Source: Todiramphus chloris collaris (lineage: Eukaryota > Chordata > Aves > Coraciiformes > Alcedinidae). Taken from it: DNA of 64,000 bases. The position numbers were made by a program, and so were the translations under genes. The stretch is taken from contig JANVCC010000064.1 in assembly GCA_025345505.1 (NCBI GenBank), positions 4,511,693-4,575,692 of the forward strand, in the 5' to 3' direction. The stretch's first letter is position 1; each line of letters opens with the position of its first letter. The notes under the pieces are model-generated. The model had not been told where the DNA came from. It searched no databases and was given only the letters and a program-made list of their open reading frames with translations. Positions 1 to 12,306 of this stretch are shown here, piece after piece.

Positions 1-2559
1 TGAGAGGGTACAGCCAGGCGAGCTGGAGTTTGTCATCTCCAGCACACAGGCACAACTCTCAAACCATTTTCAAAGAAAATGAGGTTTCTTGGACAAGCGA
101 GTCCTCCTCTGTCTGTAGGACCCAGCAATGCCTGATTCTAAGCGTGCATCTGCTCCTTCCCAGTTCTTTATCACTTGTGTCACCCCGCAGTCGTCCTCTC
201 CCCTGCTTTTCCCTCCTCCCTCTTCCTCCACTGGCACAAAAGCCCATCCTTCCACCCACCCAGCCAGGCACTGGTTCCCCTTGCAGGCTCAAGCAGGCAC
301 ACCCAGTACAAGCGTACAGCTTCTCTTCCAGCCCCAGGGGCCCAAGGCCTTGGCTGGGTCTCCTCCAGCTCTGTGACACACGCAAAACCAGCTTCTTCTC
401 CCAGAGAAAGAGGAATCTAAACCAGCGTGGTCCAAGCAGCTGTCCGGGCAGAGATCCTCCACTGCACTCAGATGTCTTCCCACCAGAACTCGTGCAATCA
501 GCCAGCATCTTGGTGAACATCATCCTCCCCACGTCCTCGGTGAGTTTTGAGTTCACTCACTGCTTTTCCATCAAGCAAAGAACTCGGTGTGAGGGCACAC
601 AGGGTGCGGAGATGGGATCTCCTGGCACACGTCAGCTTTCAGAACGGCCAGCTTGGAGGCAGCACTGCACGTACCTGCCTTGCTGTTCCTTTGATGAGCT
701 ACCTGAGGACCGGCTCCCTCAAATCATTTGCCGTTCACCCACAGATCGCTGAGCGCTCCTTGGCGACTGGGTATTCAGGCCTTTGCCAGCCCACATGACT
801 CCTTGGCTTATTTTCCTTGCACAGCTTGCAAAAGAAATCTCCAGCAAGAAACTTGCAGGCAGCAGGAGCGCTCTCCGTCTCTCTAAAAGCTGCTCTAATG
901 CTTCCCCCCCTCCCCCCCAGTTGAGAGCCAACCTTTCACAGATGACTTCTCAGACTGTTCTTAATGTGCCTTTATCAGCCTCTCTCTCCACCCTTCCCAC
1001 TCCTTCAGGCAGGGCTCTGGAAGGAGCAGTGCCCTGTCCCCTTCTGCAGCCCTTCATTTCAGGGTTCACCTTCCCCAGGCACCCTGCACCAAGAGCAGAG
1101 GCACCATCCCCACAGCAGACAGCCCCCAGAGGGTTAAAGGAAACAGCCATTCAAAGGAAAACAACAAAAAAAAAAAAAGAGAACATTCTCCTTTGCTGTG
1201 CTGAGGCTCTAAAGCCATCTAGCTGCTCAGCACAGGCTATCAGCTCGCTCCCCCCACATCCCAGGTACAGGTCTCACCCCAGGGCATCAATCCACCCAGA
1301 CAGGAGGAAAGAAGCACCTGCAAACCCCAAAGAGCCACGCAGCAACTTTCCCAACTTCTGGCTTTGCTCATCAGGCCCACCCCTGAAATGGAAACCAGCG
1401 GGGAAAGGTTCATCCGCTTACCATCTATTTCTCTACCCAGATGGTTCCCTTCAAACATACAGCCTAATATGCATAAATACTAAAGCAGACTTGCATGAAG
1501 ACAGTTTAAAAATGCCTTGGCAGGCAGGGAGCCTCACTGCAGATTGCTTTCAGAGCGCACGCTGTACAAAATGAGGGCTAAAGCAAGCCATGGCAGAAAG
1601 CACCGAGTACAGTTAACATCCACCTCCTACCTGTGAGCACGCATGTCCTGCCACCCAGGGACCCGGCACAGCAACCGGCAGCTCTACAGGAGCACCAGCC
1701 ACTCCATGGGGATGCTCGCTGGCCAGCTCTGCGATGCCGTAGACCCTCAGCTCCCTGTTTGGGGAAGCAGGGAAGGCTCTGCTCTCGGCTAACCGCAGCG
1801 GTCACATCCAGCCAGGATGTGGCTGCTGAATGTCTTCTTGGAAGAAAAGGCTGCTTCGTCTCGGAGAGACAAAGGGACCGGTTTCTGCTGGGGGCAAGCA
1901 GAGGAATCTCCCGCTGCCACGGCGTGGGGCAGCCAGTGCCTGCCAGAGCTCCGGCAGGAACACTGCCCAGGATGCGGTGGCAGAGCCCTCCCTCAGCATC
2001 TCCCGCTAGCGAGAGGCCCCCAAGGAGGCAGGGCCCCCAGCATCCTCCAGCAAGCGGCATCTCAAAGAGAAGGAGGCACGTGTGGGAGATGGAGCAGACC
2101 TCATGGATGTTAGGTTAACTCTCCCGAGGGGTCACAGCCTTGAGGTCTCAAGCCTACCAGGCTGGGCAAGAAAGAAACCTGCGAGATGATGAGAGCAGAA
2201 CAGCACTTGCAGCATCTCTCACCTATGCAGAGCTCCCAGGCAGAGCTGCAGGCTACACCAGAGTTCATGCATAAACAACACAGAATAAAGTTGGGCCTAG
2301 GGAAAGGTTTCTGCACGGAGTTTTCACCCCCGCTGCCCAGAATCAACACTGCTCGTTCATTAAAGGAGAGCCTCTGTCAGCATCAAACCTGCACGGCTGC
2401 GCATACGAGTGCCTCACAAGACAAATTATTTGCAAGCCCAACTCCAGTGAAATACATTCCAGAACAATGAACCTTTTCTTTTCCATTCAAAGCCTGAGAG
2501 GAAAAAAAACATCCGTTAAAACAGCATCGTCCTCGCTGCATGCGACTGTAGCACGCAGG
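1..2559. other. No gene recognised; possible intron 1 of a GRIK4-like gene
   Basis: Open frames here (for example 30-752 and 783-1574 on plus) have biased, repetitive composition and no recognised domain. If the CpG island at 2.6-3.4 kb is a minus-strand promoter, this stretch is the start of its first intron. An A-run lies at about 1168. Confidence 0.5.
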
Positions 2560-3440
2560 CTGCGAATCCAGCAGCCCAGCAGCGCACGGGGAGCATCCAT
2601 TCCAGCCAGCCCCGCTCCCGCTCCCGCCCAGATGCCCACCGCACACTTCCACACACCGGAGAGGCATCCCGGGAACCGCTCCCACGCTATCCAGAGGACT
2701 CCTACCCTTACAGAGTCCCCCCTTTTCCCCGCACTCTTTGAACTTCAGCTCTCCTGAAAGCCGGAGTATGACATCTTCCAACTCTTGCCACGCTAAAAAC
2801 GCTGCAGCCGCCGCCAACCCCCCCGGCCAAGGGCTGCGAGCAAAGTCCTTCGGCAAGTGATGCCCTGGCAGCGGGCGGACGGGGGTTACCGCTGCCGGCA
2901 GCCGGGCAGAGGCTGGCACATTTCGGCTCCGGTTCGCACCTGGCTCCCGGGGGCTGGGGCTGCTCGGGGATGCCAGCGGCTCCCGGCTCCGCAGCGGCGG
3001 GCGAGCGGCTTCTCGGCGGGGCCCGGAGCGGGAGCGGGAGCGCGCATCCCGCGGGGGACCCCGGCCCGCGCTCCCGGCCCCGGGGGGGGGCGGCCCCCGG
3101 GGAAGGGGGGGGGGGGGGGGGGGGGGACGCTGACCCGCCGCCCCCTGCCCCGCTCGGCCCTCCCCCCGTCCGTCTCTCGGGCAGGACGCGGGGATGCCCG
3201 ACCCGCTCCCCGGGCGGCTCCTACCTGGCTGGGCGCGGGGCGGCTCTGCCCGCGGCTGCTCCGTCCCCGCTCCGGCAGCGGCTCCGGCGGGTCCCCGGCG
3301 GCGAGCGGGGGAACTGCAAGGGGCGGGGGGCGGCTGCCGGGGCACAGCGGCTCGGGAAGGGGCTGCCGGGCGCGGGGGCCCCCCCGCGGGCGTGCGGGGC
3401 AGCGCCGGGATGGGATGCGGGGAGAGGAGGAGGCTGGGGT
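2560..3440 (-). promoter_or_regulatory. CpG island, possible GRIK4 promoter and first non-coding exon
   Basis: The stretch is dense in CpG and GC boxes (for example GGGCGG near 3081 and 3213), unlike all sequence within 10 kb on the right. Several GT donors occur on the minus strand; the best is CAG/GTAGGAG with the exon ending at 3225. ARHGEF12 ends about 10 kb away on the same strand, and in human GRIK4 is the next gene downstream in the same orientation. The gene assignment is therefore from synteny. No coding sequence of GRIK4 is in the window. The island itself is clear; its strand and owner are inferred. Confidence 0.55.
3105..3126 (+). repeat. G22 homopolymer in CpG island
   Basis: Twenty-two consecutive G follow two A residues. 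Such a run is a strong quadruplex candidate and also a common place for sequencing or assembly length errors. Confidence 0.95.
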
Positions 3441-4845
3441 GCGGAGGGATGGGCAGGGAATCGAGGATGGAAGGAGAGGGCAGGGCGGAGGGATGCAGCG
3501 AGGGCATCCCTCGCTGGGGCTGCGGAGGAGACGGGGTATGGAGGGAGCGCTGGGATGCAGGGAGGGTGGGAGACCGAGGAGAGAGGCAGGGAGGGAGGAT
3601 GGGGAGCAGTAGGATAAGTCATCAGGTTTTTTAAGCCCCCACACTGACCACATTTGCTTTTTGGAAAGGTTTTGCCTTCCCCCCACACATCCCACATCCT
3701 TAAGCACTTTGAGACTCCCTGCTATTAGCTGGGGCTCTGGCTCTCCTCATGTCCTCTCCTACAGTGCCCAAGAAGGATGTAGGGTCTTTCCTTGCCCCCA
3801 GGTCCTACAATCCTCATATTAAATGTTTACCTTCTCCTTGGACCCTGAACACTAATGCATGCTGGGCAAGAGACATCATGTAGCACTGGGAAACGGGCTC
3901 GACTGGGACAAACAGGACCTGAGAAAAGCAGCACAGACGGTCAATTTTCAAAGCCACGGTGTCCCTGTGGGCTGTAATGCTCCAGCCTTCTCTGCTACAC
4001 TGCGGTTTTATTTTCTTGTTTGTTTGTTTTTAATAGCGAGAAAAGCAAAGCTTCTAAACCATCAATTAATTGGACTCTTGCATTAGGAGCAATGAACTAT
4101 TATTTGATGGAAATTCATCTTCCCCTCCTGCTGAGAAGAAATAAGCTGGAGGAAAAGAATCAGCTTCACAGGAGAAGAAAAAAAAAAAAACCCGCCTCTG
4201 CTTCAGAGACAAATTACTCATAAAATACATAGGTAACAGGCACAGGGTGCTTTGAGCTCATCCCTTTTACACATCATTTCCCTTAGGACAACAGCTACAA
4301 GTCAATTGCTTTGTGAATGATCCCCGGGCCTTTGCACCAGCGACCCTGCCCAACAGGCCATTCCAGGCATTTATTATTCTCAGAATAAAAGAGCATTTCC
4401 CTACATCTGGGCTGCATTTGCTTCTAATTTATGATCGTGGCCCTCGAGGTCCAGCCTCACAACTGCCTGCGAGTGCGCACAGAGCGGGTGGCAGTGGGGC
4501 ATGGGACACAGGAGCACGTCGGGCTGGCTGACAGAGCTGGCACTGCCTCCAGACTGAGAGCAGCCTCTGTGCAAACTCAGGAGGCAGGAGATGGACAGAG
4601 CCTACCTCTTACCTCGCAGCTGACCACAGCTCAGCCAGGAAGGGCTTCCTCTGTCTGCCCCTCACAGGCACGATCCTGCCTGATGCTGCATCCTCCTCAC
4701 GGCTCCTGGCATCTCCTGCCTTTGGGGCGGTCTTTTAGACATTGCTGCCTGGCCCTAAAGCCTTCAGACAGTTATTGGAGCCTCAGCCTTGCTGTTGTAC
4801 CCTTAGAAAGTAACTTAATGCCTGTAAAGCTAAGACAAGGCCTTC
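3441..4845. other. Upstream flank of CpG island, no gene seen
   Basis: Composition falls quickly from GC-rich to average after about 3.6 kb. I see no exon, repeat or RNA gene. Confidence 0.6.
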
Positions 4846-4850
4846 ACCTC
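4846..4850 (+). repeat. Target-site duplication ACCTC, left
   Basis: This five-base direct repeat borders the solo LTR and matches the copy at 5327-5331. Confidence 0.75.
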
Positions 4851-5326
4851 TGTCATGGTTTAGTCTCTGCCAGCAGCTAAACACCCACAGCCACTCAACC
4901 ACCTCATCCCCTCCCGGGGGACCAGTTGCCCACCACTTTGCCCCTCCACATCCCTTGCTGGGGAAGGAGAATCTGGATAGGGAAAAGGTGAGACCCCATG
5001 GGTTGAGATAACGTCAATTTAATACATCAACGCAAAAGAGAAGAAAACAGCAGTACCAATGAAATGACAGCCAAAGCCAGGGATAGGCTCCACCTGTGCC
5101 TGAGACAGCCCTTCCCCTGCTCCAGCCAGGAGCGAAACCCACCCAGTGCAGCAAGCTGAAGAGCAGCACCCTTGCCCTGGCCCAGCCCTCCCCTTACAGA
5201 GGGGCAGGACTCAGGGTGCTGTCCACGCTCCCACTGCCTGGCTGTTGTTTGTCCTGCCTGTTGCCCCTCCCCACTGCTTGGGCCAGCAGCTGCTGGGGAT
5301 CATTAACCCCAACCCAGCCCAGGATA
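4851..5326 (-). mobile_element. Solo LTR of an avian endogenous retrovirus
   Basis: The 476-base element starts TGTCATGGTTTAGTC and ends CCCAGCCCAGGATA on the plus strand. Both ends resemble the terminal sequences of common avian ERV LTRs. It is flanked by the identical 5-base target duplication ACCTC at 4846-4850 and 5327-5331. In LTR sense (minus) it carries an ATTAAA signal at 5018-5023 followed by a CAACCCATGG region, as expected for the end of R. The LTR-sense 5' end reads TA instead of TG, a single decayed base. No internal retroviral genes are present, so it is a recombined solo LTR. Confidence 0.8.
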
Positions 5327-5331
5327 ACCTC
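5327..5331 (+). repeat. Target-site duplication ACCTC, right
   Basis: Right-hand copy of the duplication made by retroviral integration. Confidence 0.75.
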
Positions 5332-7458
5332 AAAAGCAATAGGAGCCATCCTCCAGCAGGGTTTAACTCTGTGCAGAAGCGAAAATTGAGGGCTCCCTTG
5401 TCAGCCTCCAGCAGGGGAGAGCCCCTGCAGAGAACACGATCCAGAGGGGACCTGGAAAGCAGAAGGCAGACGTGCTGCCTGGCCCTGTTGTGCAGATGGG
5501 CAGTAAGGAGCCTTCCTTTCACCTCACCCGCAATGGGCAAACCTCCAGCCCAACGTTAGGCAGGGACCAGCAGAGCGTGGCTGCACAGCCCCTCGCCACC
5601 TCATCAGGATCAGTCCCCTCCTAGGAGCCTTGCAAGCGAGAGTGAAGGACAGCACGGCTGAGCTCCGTCCTGCTCCCTCTCCCCCCACCCCTTCTTTCCT
5701 TCTCCCCACCTCTTGAAAAGCTCAGGCTCTCCTGCTGCAAGTCTTGCTACCAAGTCTGAGCACAGATAGCTGGATTCCAATTATTTCATTTGCTCTCTCC
5801 AGTTTCTGAGACAGTTGTGTTTTATTTAAAACCTTTTGGGATTTTTTATGCTTAAGATAATTTAGCAAGGGAACAAATGGGGTAGAAGCTGTCTGCAAAT
5901 AAATCTGGTTTGGTTTGGAAATAAAAAGGATTCTAACCATAAGAGAGAGGTTTTGAAACTGCCTTCTGATAGCAAGTGTTATGTGGGGAGAGGAGGGGGA
6001 GGGAAGCCATCCAACTAGTTTTAAAATAGAGTTTGGTCATTTTATGAATGAGCTTATCTGGCACAGTTGCCTGCAAAAGGAAGGGAGCTTGATGACCTAG
6101 AAAATCCTGTTTGTGGCAGGAAGAAGGCACTGTTGTTGTTGTTGTAGAACTAAATCCAAAGATTACAGAGGGGCTGGGATCCCACTTACACTCAGGGGCA
6201 CAGAAAGACAAGGAAGAGCCACTGATGCGTCAGAAAGCCAGAGAGGCAGTGTCTGTCCCTGGGGACTTGGAGACAAAGGACCCTTCAGGGTGCTCCCACC
6301 AGAGCATGGGTGGCTACTGCCCCTGGGAGCCCCGAGAGCTCCTTCTCTAGCTCCCTAAGGTCAGCAAGGCACAGGAGGTGTTAGGAAAGGACCTAATTGT
6401 CCAAAACAGGAGCTCAGAACAAGGGTTGTACTATGGCAGGTCCAGCTGAAGCCAGACTAAGACAGACTTTCCCCAGCAGCAGCTTTCCTAGGTGTGCCCG
6501 TGCAGGGGGTCAGGAAGACTGCAGCGATCCCAGGGATCAGCCTGCCCCTCTCTTCACAGACCACAGGCTGCTTGCTCCGTGGAATCACCTCGCCTACGCA
6601 GATCCAAGCATCAGGGGGAAAGCCCTGCCACCAGTCATCACACTGCTTACCTCATGGCATTATTATATAGCTAAGCAATTAAATTATCTCAGTTGCACTA
6701 AGAGGGGCTCTGATCTCAAACTGACGGGGAGTTGAGACGTGGATCATTTAAACAACTGCTACATTTATCTTCATAGGTGGCTAGATTTCAGCAGAAGAGT
6801 AAATAACAGTGCCACCGTGAAAGAGTCAGTCAAATGCATGAAGTACTGGGAGGTTTCTGGGGATAAAAGACATTGCAAAAGGCAAGATTTCTCATTTGAC
6901 TGGAATATAAAAAATAAATCTGTTATATATGCACCAGATTTTTTTTCTTCAAGGTTCATAACAACTTTCTATTGGTAATAGAACGTGTCCAAATTAGATA
7001 ATTTTATAGATAAGAACAGCTTTGAAGGAACTGGTTAGCGGAATAAGTATCTTGTGGTAGTTACATAAAAAAGCCCATCTAATTATATATATATATTTAG
7101 ATGGCTCGAAGAAGTTAGTAGGACGAGTTAGATAAATAAGGAACATTCTGTGGAACAGTTTGTTTGCTTTCCTTTTTATGCGAAAGAAAACGTGTGTGAA
7201 TTTAAAAGAGCTTAAGTCAGGAATGGCATCTGCGATCCTGAGGCAGAGCCGGGGAGGGGACACAGAATTCCCTGAGTCCCAGCTGAAGAAGCTGCTCCAC
7301 AGCCTGTGCTGCAGAACTTCCCCCGGTCCACGACACACGTGAAGGTCCAAAGCTTGCCCCTGGGTGAGGCTGTGCCCCTGCCACATCACCCACGGTGCTG
7401 AAACGCGGCTGCAGGACCCAGGGTGCGTGGGGTAGAGAGACCCAGAACCCGGAGGGCA
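5332..7458. other. Intergenic, no gene seen
   Basis: A short GTT run is at about 6132 and an AT run at 7085. Nothing coding was recognised. Confidence 0.6.
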
Positions 7459-7552
7459 GCTCGGGGTGGGAGATGGCTCACCTCACAGGAGCTCGGGGTG
7501 GGAGATGGGTCACCTCACAGGAGCTCGGGGTGGGAGATGGCTCACCTCACGG
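7459..7552 (+). repeat. 32-bp minisatellite, about 2.9 copies
   Basis: Units start GCTCGGGGTGGGAGATGG and end CACCTCACAGGA, at 7459-7490, 7491-7522 and 7523 to about 7552. The second unit differs from the first by one base (GGGT for GGCT) and the third is truncated. Near-identity suggests a recent expansion. Confidence 0.95.
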
Positions 7553-7820
7553 CCCCGCTTCTCAAGGTGTGGGAGCCTTCCTGCCTCACGGGCATCTCCA
7601 ACCTCTCCACGGCCACTGCCACGCTCGCGGGGAGCCTTTCTGGTTGCAATGCAGTGACCCCCTTGACTGAAATTCCTGGCTGGCTCCGTTGAGCCCCAAC
7701 CAGCAGCTGGGCACTCAGTCTCAAGTGCCTTCCAGGGTGTATCTGACCTACCAGCCTCCATCCTCTCCCTAATTCCCAGTTTTTGAAAGCAATCGGTTCC
7801 TTTACCATTTAATCTCATAA

Positions 7821-7855
7821 ATACACACACACATATATATATATATATACATACA
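7821..7855 (+). repeat. (AC)n(AT)n microsatellite
   Basis: An AC run passes directly into an AT run of about nine units. It is intergenic and simple. Confidence 0.9.
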
Positions 7856-10800
7856 GCCATGCAGTTAGTGCCTAACTACAGACCCTTAGATACCCTCTCA
7901 GGTGCCGTGCACACAGTGAGACAATCCTGGAAGATCAGAGCATTCCAATAAGGTCCAGAGAAGCACGTGCCACGGTCCCTTGCCCTTTTAGAGCTGGAAA
8001 GGGAGGGCTGGAGCAGTCACATCCTTTCAGTGAGGTCACACAGGCTTGTGAGGCCAACCTCAGAGCAAAGCCCAGACCCCCTTTAGCCACAGCCCTGTGC
8101 TTCCACGGGGAGATCTCTCCTCTTCAGCTGGTAATAAACAGTGGGTTGATTATTTGCAGAGTATTCATCTCCACTTGCATCTTCGTTTTCCTTGCCGTTT
8201 GGTGTTCTCTTCTTGGTAATTACTGCCATCAAAGGGTGTTTTCTCCTGTACATATTTCATTCACACCCCAAAGAAAAATAAAAGCAGTCATTTAAAAAGG
8301 GAACAAAAAAACAATCCACACAAACACCCCCCACATACACACAAAACCCACCTCTCTTTGAAATGCCTTGAAAGCAAAAGATTAAGAGACTTTCAAGCGA
8401 GAAATAATTAAGAAAATGGAGTAACGAAGAAAGAAACACCTTTGGAGATTTCATCAGCAGGTTGGCTCCAGGACTCAGGACACAGCCCAGAGAGGAGAAG
8501 ATGCTGGTTTAGCTGCTCCAGGCTCTGACATCAACTGACACACTCGGAGCCCCAGAGAAGTGTTGCAAGTTCTCCATCTGAGCAACGGGTCCAGGGGACC
8601 CCAATCCTGGAGCCTCTGCCCGGGCTCTGACTCACTCTGGGGCAAATGAGTTTGCCTTGAAACCTCCAGCACAACGTCCAAAGCCTCTGGTCTTCAGGGG
8701 AAGGAGGTTCAGAGGAGCCGAGGCTGGAGTCCTTGCCCGCTGCTTTGCTGATGCTGGCTGAGCTGCTCTGAGCTCTCCCACGCCTGGGGCTGACCCGGGA
8801 TCTCCACAGCTTGCAGCAGCACTGGCAGCAAGGAAGGGACAATGTCTGGGCTGGGGTTTTTGGTTTGTTTCTGAGGTGAACGGATACTGTCCGACCTCAC
8901 ATCAGCGTTTTCTTTTTGCCAACTCCAGACCTGATGCAAAGCCCATCTTACAGAGAGAGACAGATGAGCAATGGCTCAGCAGCGACAGGGGTAGTTTTAT
9001 TATAGCAGAATAAAGGAGTTTCAGAGGAAAAAAAGATTAGTTCAATATAAGGTAAAATTGAGGCTATTTGACTTCTGCTGCATGCATCCACTAAGATGAT
9101 GATGATGAATGGGTCAGAGGGGCTTTCAAAATGTTGTGAACTTGTTTCTTCCAGGACAGAAGTTATACACACAAAAAAAAAAAGAAGCTAAGGAAATGTC
9201 AGTATTTGGAGGTGAAATGCTAGGTAAAGGGCATGCACAGCAGAACACAGAACAGGCAGTTCTATAATCAAGTTCTTGTGTTGAATAGTAAACAAGGAGC
9301 AGAACTACTGGAGAAAAGGGAGGACATCTCTGCTGCTCAATGCTGTCTAATTAGACTTCAGAGTTTGGAAAGGAGATGGAAGGAGGAGGAGCAGAAACCT
9401 CCAGCAGGATTTAAAAATGCAGTGAAGACCCGCAGAGAAGGGTTTAATCTCCTTCTCTTCACAAAGGTCAAAGGGAAACAGATGGAGTTAGACCAAATAC
9501 ATCTCTATAAAACTAAAAAGAAAGCGTTCTTTCAAACTGGAGCTGACAAGAGACCAACACAAAGCTTCCTCCTTTCCATGTTAATTCAGAACTGAAATGT
9601 TGGTTTTAGCACCAGAAGTGGGATCTGACTTGAGGTTTCAAGAGACAGAAGTGAGGAAGATGTGCTCATTAATATCCCAGTATAACAATAACCTCAGATA
9701 ATATGAATTATTGCAAAACCTCCAGAGAGCTGATAGAAATGTAGATTTACTCTCCCATCCATGGAGCTCCACTTAATACAGTTTATTCAGCAGCACTGAG
9801 TAAATATCAACAAGGAGGTTAAAATATTGATCGGGGAAAATACTTCACTGTGAATAAGCTGCAGACATCTGGAAACAAACAAACCCATGCAAGAAAGAGG
9901 CAGAGATATTTTGGGCGGTTTATTCTGCCAATGATTTGCAGCTGTAATCCCCATCTGCTGAGGAAGAGGGGGAGAGACACAGACCCAAGGAGGAAGCCCT
10001 GTGGGATTTTTCGTTCGTGATATGGAGAGATGCAGGAGGACTCTGCACAGTCATCTCAGGAAAGGAACACGTTCCTCCTGGAACTATTTTCCAAGGAGTG
10101 GCCAAATCAGTTAACGGGGATGGAAATCAATTTGCAACACTTCCAGCTCTGCGGAACGGCTCTGAAGTCTCTCGCACAGTAGCAGCCTTATTTTCCTGCT
10201 TTGTTGCATCTCGTGCTGTCTGGGTAGCACTGCTCCAACCTTTCCAGTGCAGAGTTAGTTGTATCAAAACTTCTAGCTGCCTAAGCCTCTCCTTCAGAGG
10301 CTGCCCTCACCCTTTTTACATCATAGGTGTCTAAGTAAAGTCCTGAAGATTGGCTGAGCCAAGATCTTAGCACAGCCATGTGCCAGCTACCACTCCCATG
10401 CTGGACCATTATGCTGTCTTAATTCAAGCAAGCACATCCGAGCTCCAGTTCTGTGTGAGCCCTGCCCTGCCTGGATCCATTTCTCTGGTGATAACGTTCA
10501 CCCTCACCATAATCAGACCAACTGGCAAGGAACACATGCCAGGGACTAAATAACTATACTTTAAATAACGTAACCCAGAAATGGCACAAACCCATCTGAA
10601 ATAAGACTCTGAATCCTCTCTGGTGTCTTCCTTCCCTATCTGTGGCAGGCAGCAAGGAGAGATGAATTCCACGATTGTGTATGTGGAGGAGCCCCAGAAG
10701 ATGCAGCACAGCTCCCTCCCATCTGTAGCTGGGATTCAAGGGCATAGGCTGCAGGAGAAAACACAAAGCTCAGATTTTTCTGAACGGTTTATTTTGAATC

Positions 10801-12002
10801 ATTTATTTACAGCAGTGCAGTAAAGGGAATATATAAAATAACATTTAAATAGGCAAAACACGAACAGCATCATTAGGAAAGCATAATAGAGCTCAGATTA
10901 CCAATTATAATAAAGTAATCTCTCAAGGAGCTTCACACGGATGCTGCAGGAGGAAAGGAAAAAAAAAAAAAAGAAGAGAGGGCTCTAAATATTCAGAAAT
11001 ATAGCTGATTTAGTTTCTTCTCTGTCTTGGTGCTTGGTTTTTATTCATTTATTTTTATCAGCTTGTCTATCAGAAATGTGACTGCGTCGCTCGCCAGGGA
11101 AGTCAAAAGCTGAAGACAGGAGTATCACTAAATGATAGGGATTCATGTAAAGCATCCTCTGCAGATAATACAACAAAACAGAGGCCTTGGCACAAAATTC
11201 TGAGTACAGATGTTGCCTATTAAAAATGTTGCAAGTTCCCTCAACGGCGAGTTTCAATTTCATTTCTCTTTCGAATTTCTATTTGATCCAAGTGGAGGGA
11301 AAAACAGCCAGCAGAAGAATGGAAAGGAAAAGCCTCGAGTGCTCCCATGCACTGGCTGGCAAGGCAGTATAATAAAGCTCCTGTTCTGTGACCACCCCCG
11401 TAGGCACCTTATCCCACATCTCATGAAGAGGTGCCAAGGGTTGCTGAGCACGAGGGTGAGGCGACGTCTTCCAGGAGCTCTAACTTGGTGAAACAGTGCA
11501 GTCTAGAGAGGGAAACAAGCGTCTTCTGCTGCTGCACACGTTGCTTCACCCATACACCTTTGTGAGCACTCCAGAGGCAGCTGTCTCAGAAAGAACTTGC
11601 TGGAAGGAACCAAACTTACTCAAAGGTATCAAGTTTAAAACCGAAAGACATAAATAGGGAAAAGGATTCACTTTACAGAACACAAGCAAACTATTGTTTC
11701 AGCCCAATGGGCTCTGGCTAACATTTGATATAAAGCTGCAGCCTTTGAGTTCAAGAGCCAATGCTCTGGAGGAAAAATTAGTCCAAAAAGACTTAATTTG
11801 CAAGATACTAAGCTGTAGTATCATGCTGAAAGGCTACATACCCACAGTTTGTAACTGTCAGAAAAGATTCTGTTTTAAAAATAAGCTTATTGTTAATAAA
11901 ACCATCTTCTTTAATTTCACTGCACAATGGTTCTGATGGGTTTAAAACTACAGTGCCAGGAACTTAGAAGCAACCCGTAGAGCAGGTAAAGTGCTGGAGC
12001 AG
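7856..12002. other. Intergenic, no gene seen
   Basis: It contains a short GAT run at about 9094, A-runs at 9171 and 10960, and two minus-strand AATAAA motifs at 10788-10793 and 10802-10807. No open frame has a recognisable domain. Confidence 0.6.
10788..10807 (-). terminator. Paired AATAAA motifs, uncertain
   Basis: Two AATAAA hexamers lie 14 bases apart on the minus strand, about 3 kb beyond the presumed ARHGEF12 end. They could mark an extended 3'UTR form or an unrelated transcript. There is no other support. Confidence 0.15.
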
Positions 12003-12306
12003 CACAGAATGTTAAGGGTTGGAAGGGACCTCGAGAGATCATCAATTCCAATGCCCCTGCCAGAGCAGGATCCCCTAGAGCAGGTCACACAGGAACAGGA
12101 ACATCCAGGCAGGATTTGAATGTCTCCAGAGCAGGAGACTCCACATCCCCTCTGGGCAGCCTGGTCCAGGCTCCGTCATCCTCACAGTGAGAGTTTTTCC
12201 TTCTGTTTTTGTGGAACCTCTTATGCTCCAGCTTGGACCCATTGCCCCTTGTCCTGTCCTTGGACAGAGCAGAGAAGAGCCTGGCTCCATCCTCCTGACA
12301 CTCACC
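12003..12306 (-). mobile_element. CR1 LINE 3' fragment
   Basis: The plus strand reads CAGAATGTTAAGGGTTGGAA, then GGGACCTCGAGAGATCATC and later TCTGGGCAGCCTGGTCCAGG. These are hallmarks of the CR1 3' end read in antisense, so the element lies on the minus strand with its 3' end at the low coordinate. It is 5'-truncated and non-coding, as is usual for avian CR1. Confidence 0.9.

Noticed and set aside
901..920. Perfect pyrimidine tract and CAG on the plus strand, possible 3' splice site
   Set aside because: No open, recognisable exon or matching donor follows, so a chance match is more likely.
30..1574. Two plus-strand open frames of 240 and 263 codons
   Set aside because: Low-complexity Ser/Pro composition, overlapping open frames on the other strand, and no domain or splice context typical of a vertebrate gene.
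2383..3507. Long open frames (up to 374 codons) on both strands across the CpG island
   Set aside because: GC-rich sequence has few stop codons; frames are open on both strands at once, are Pro/Arg/Gly/Ala-biased and show no recognisable domain.
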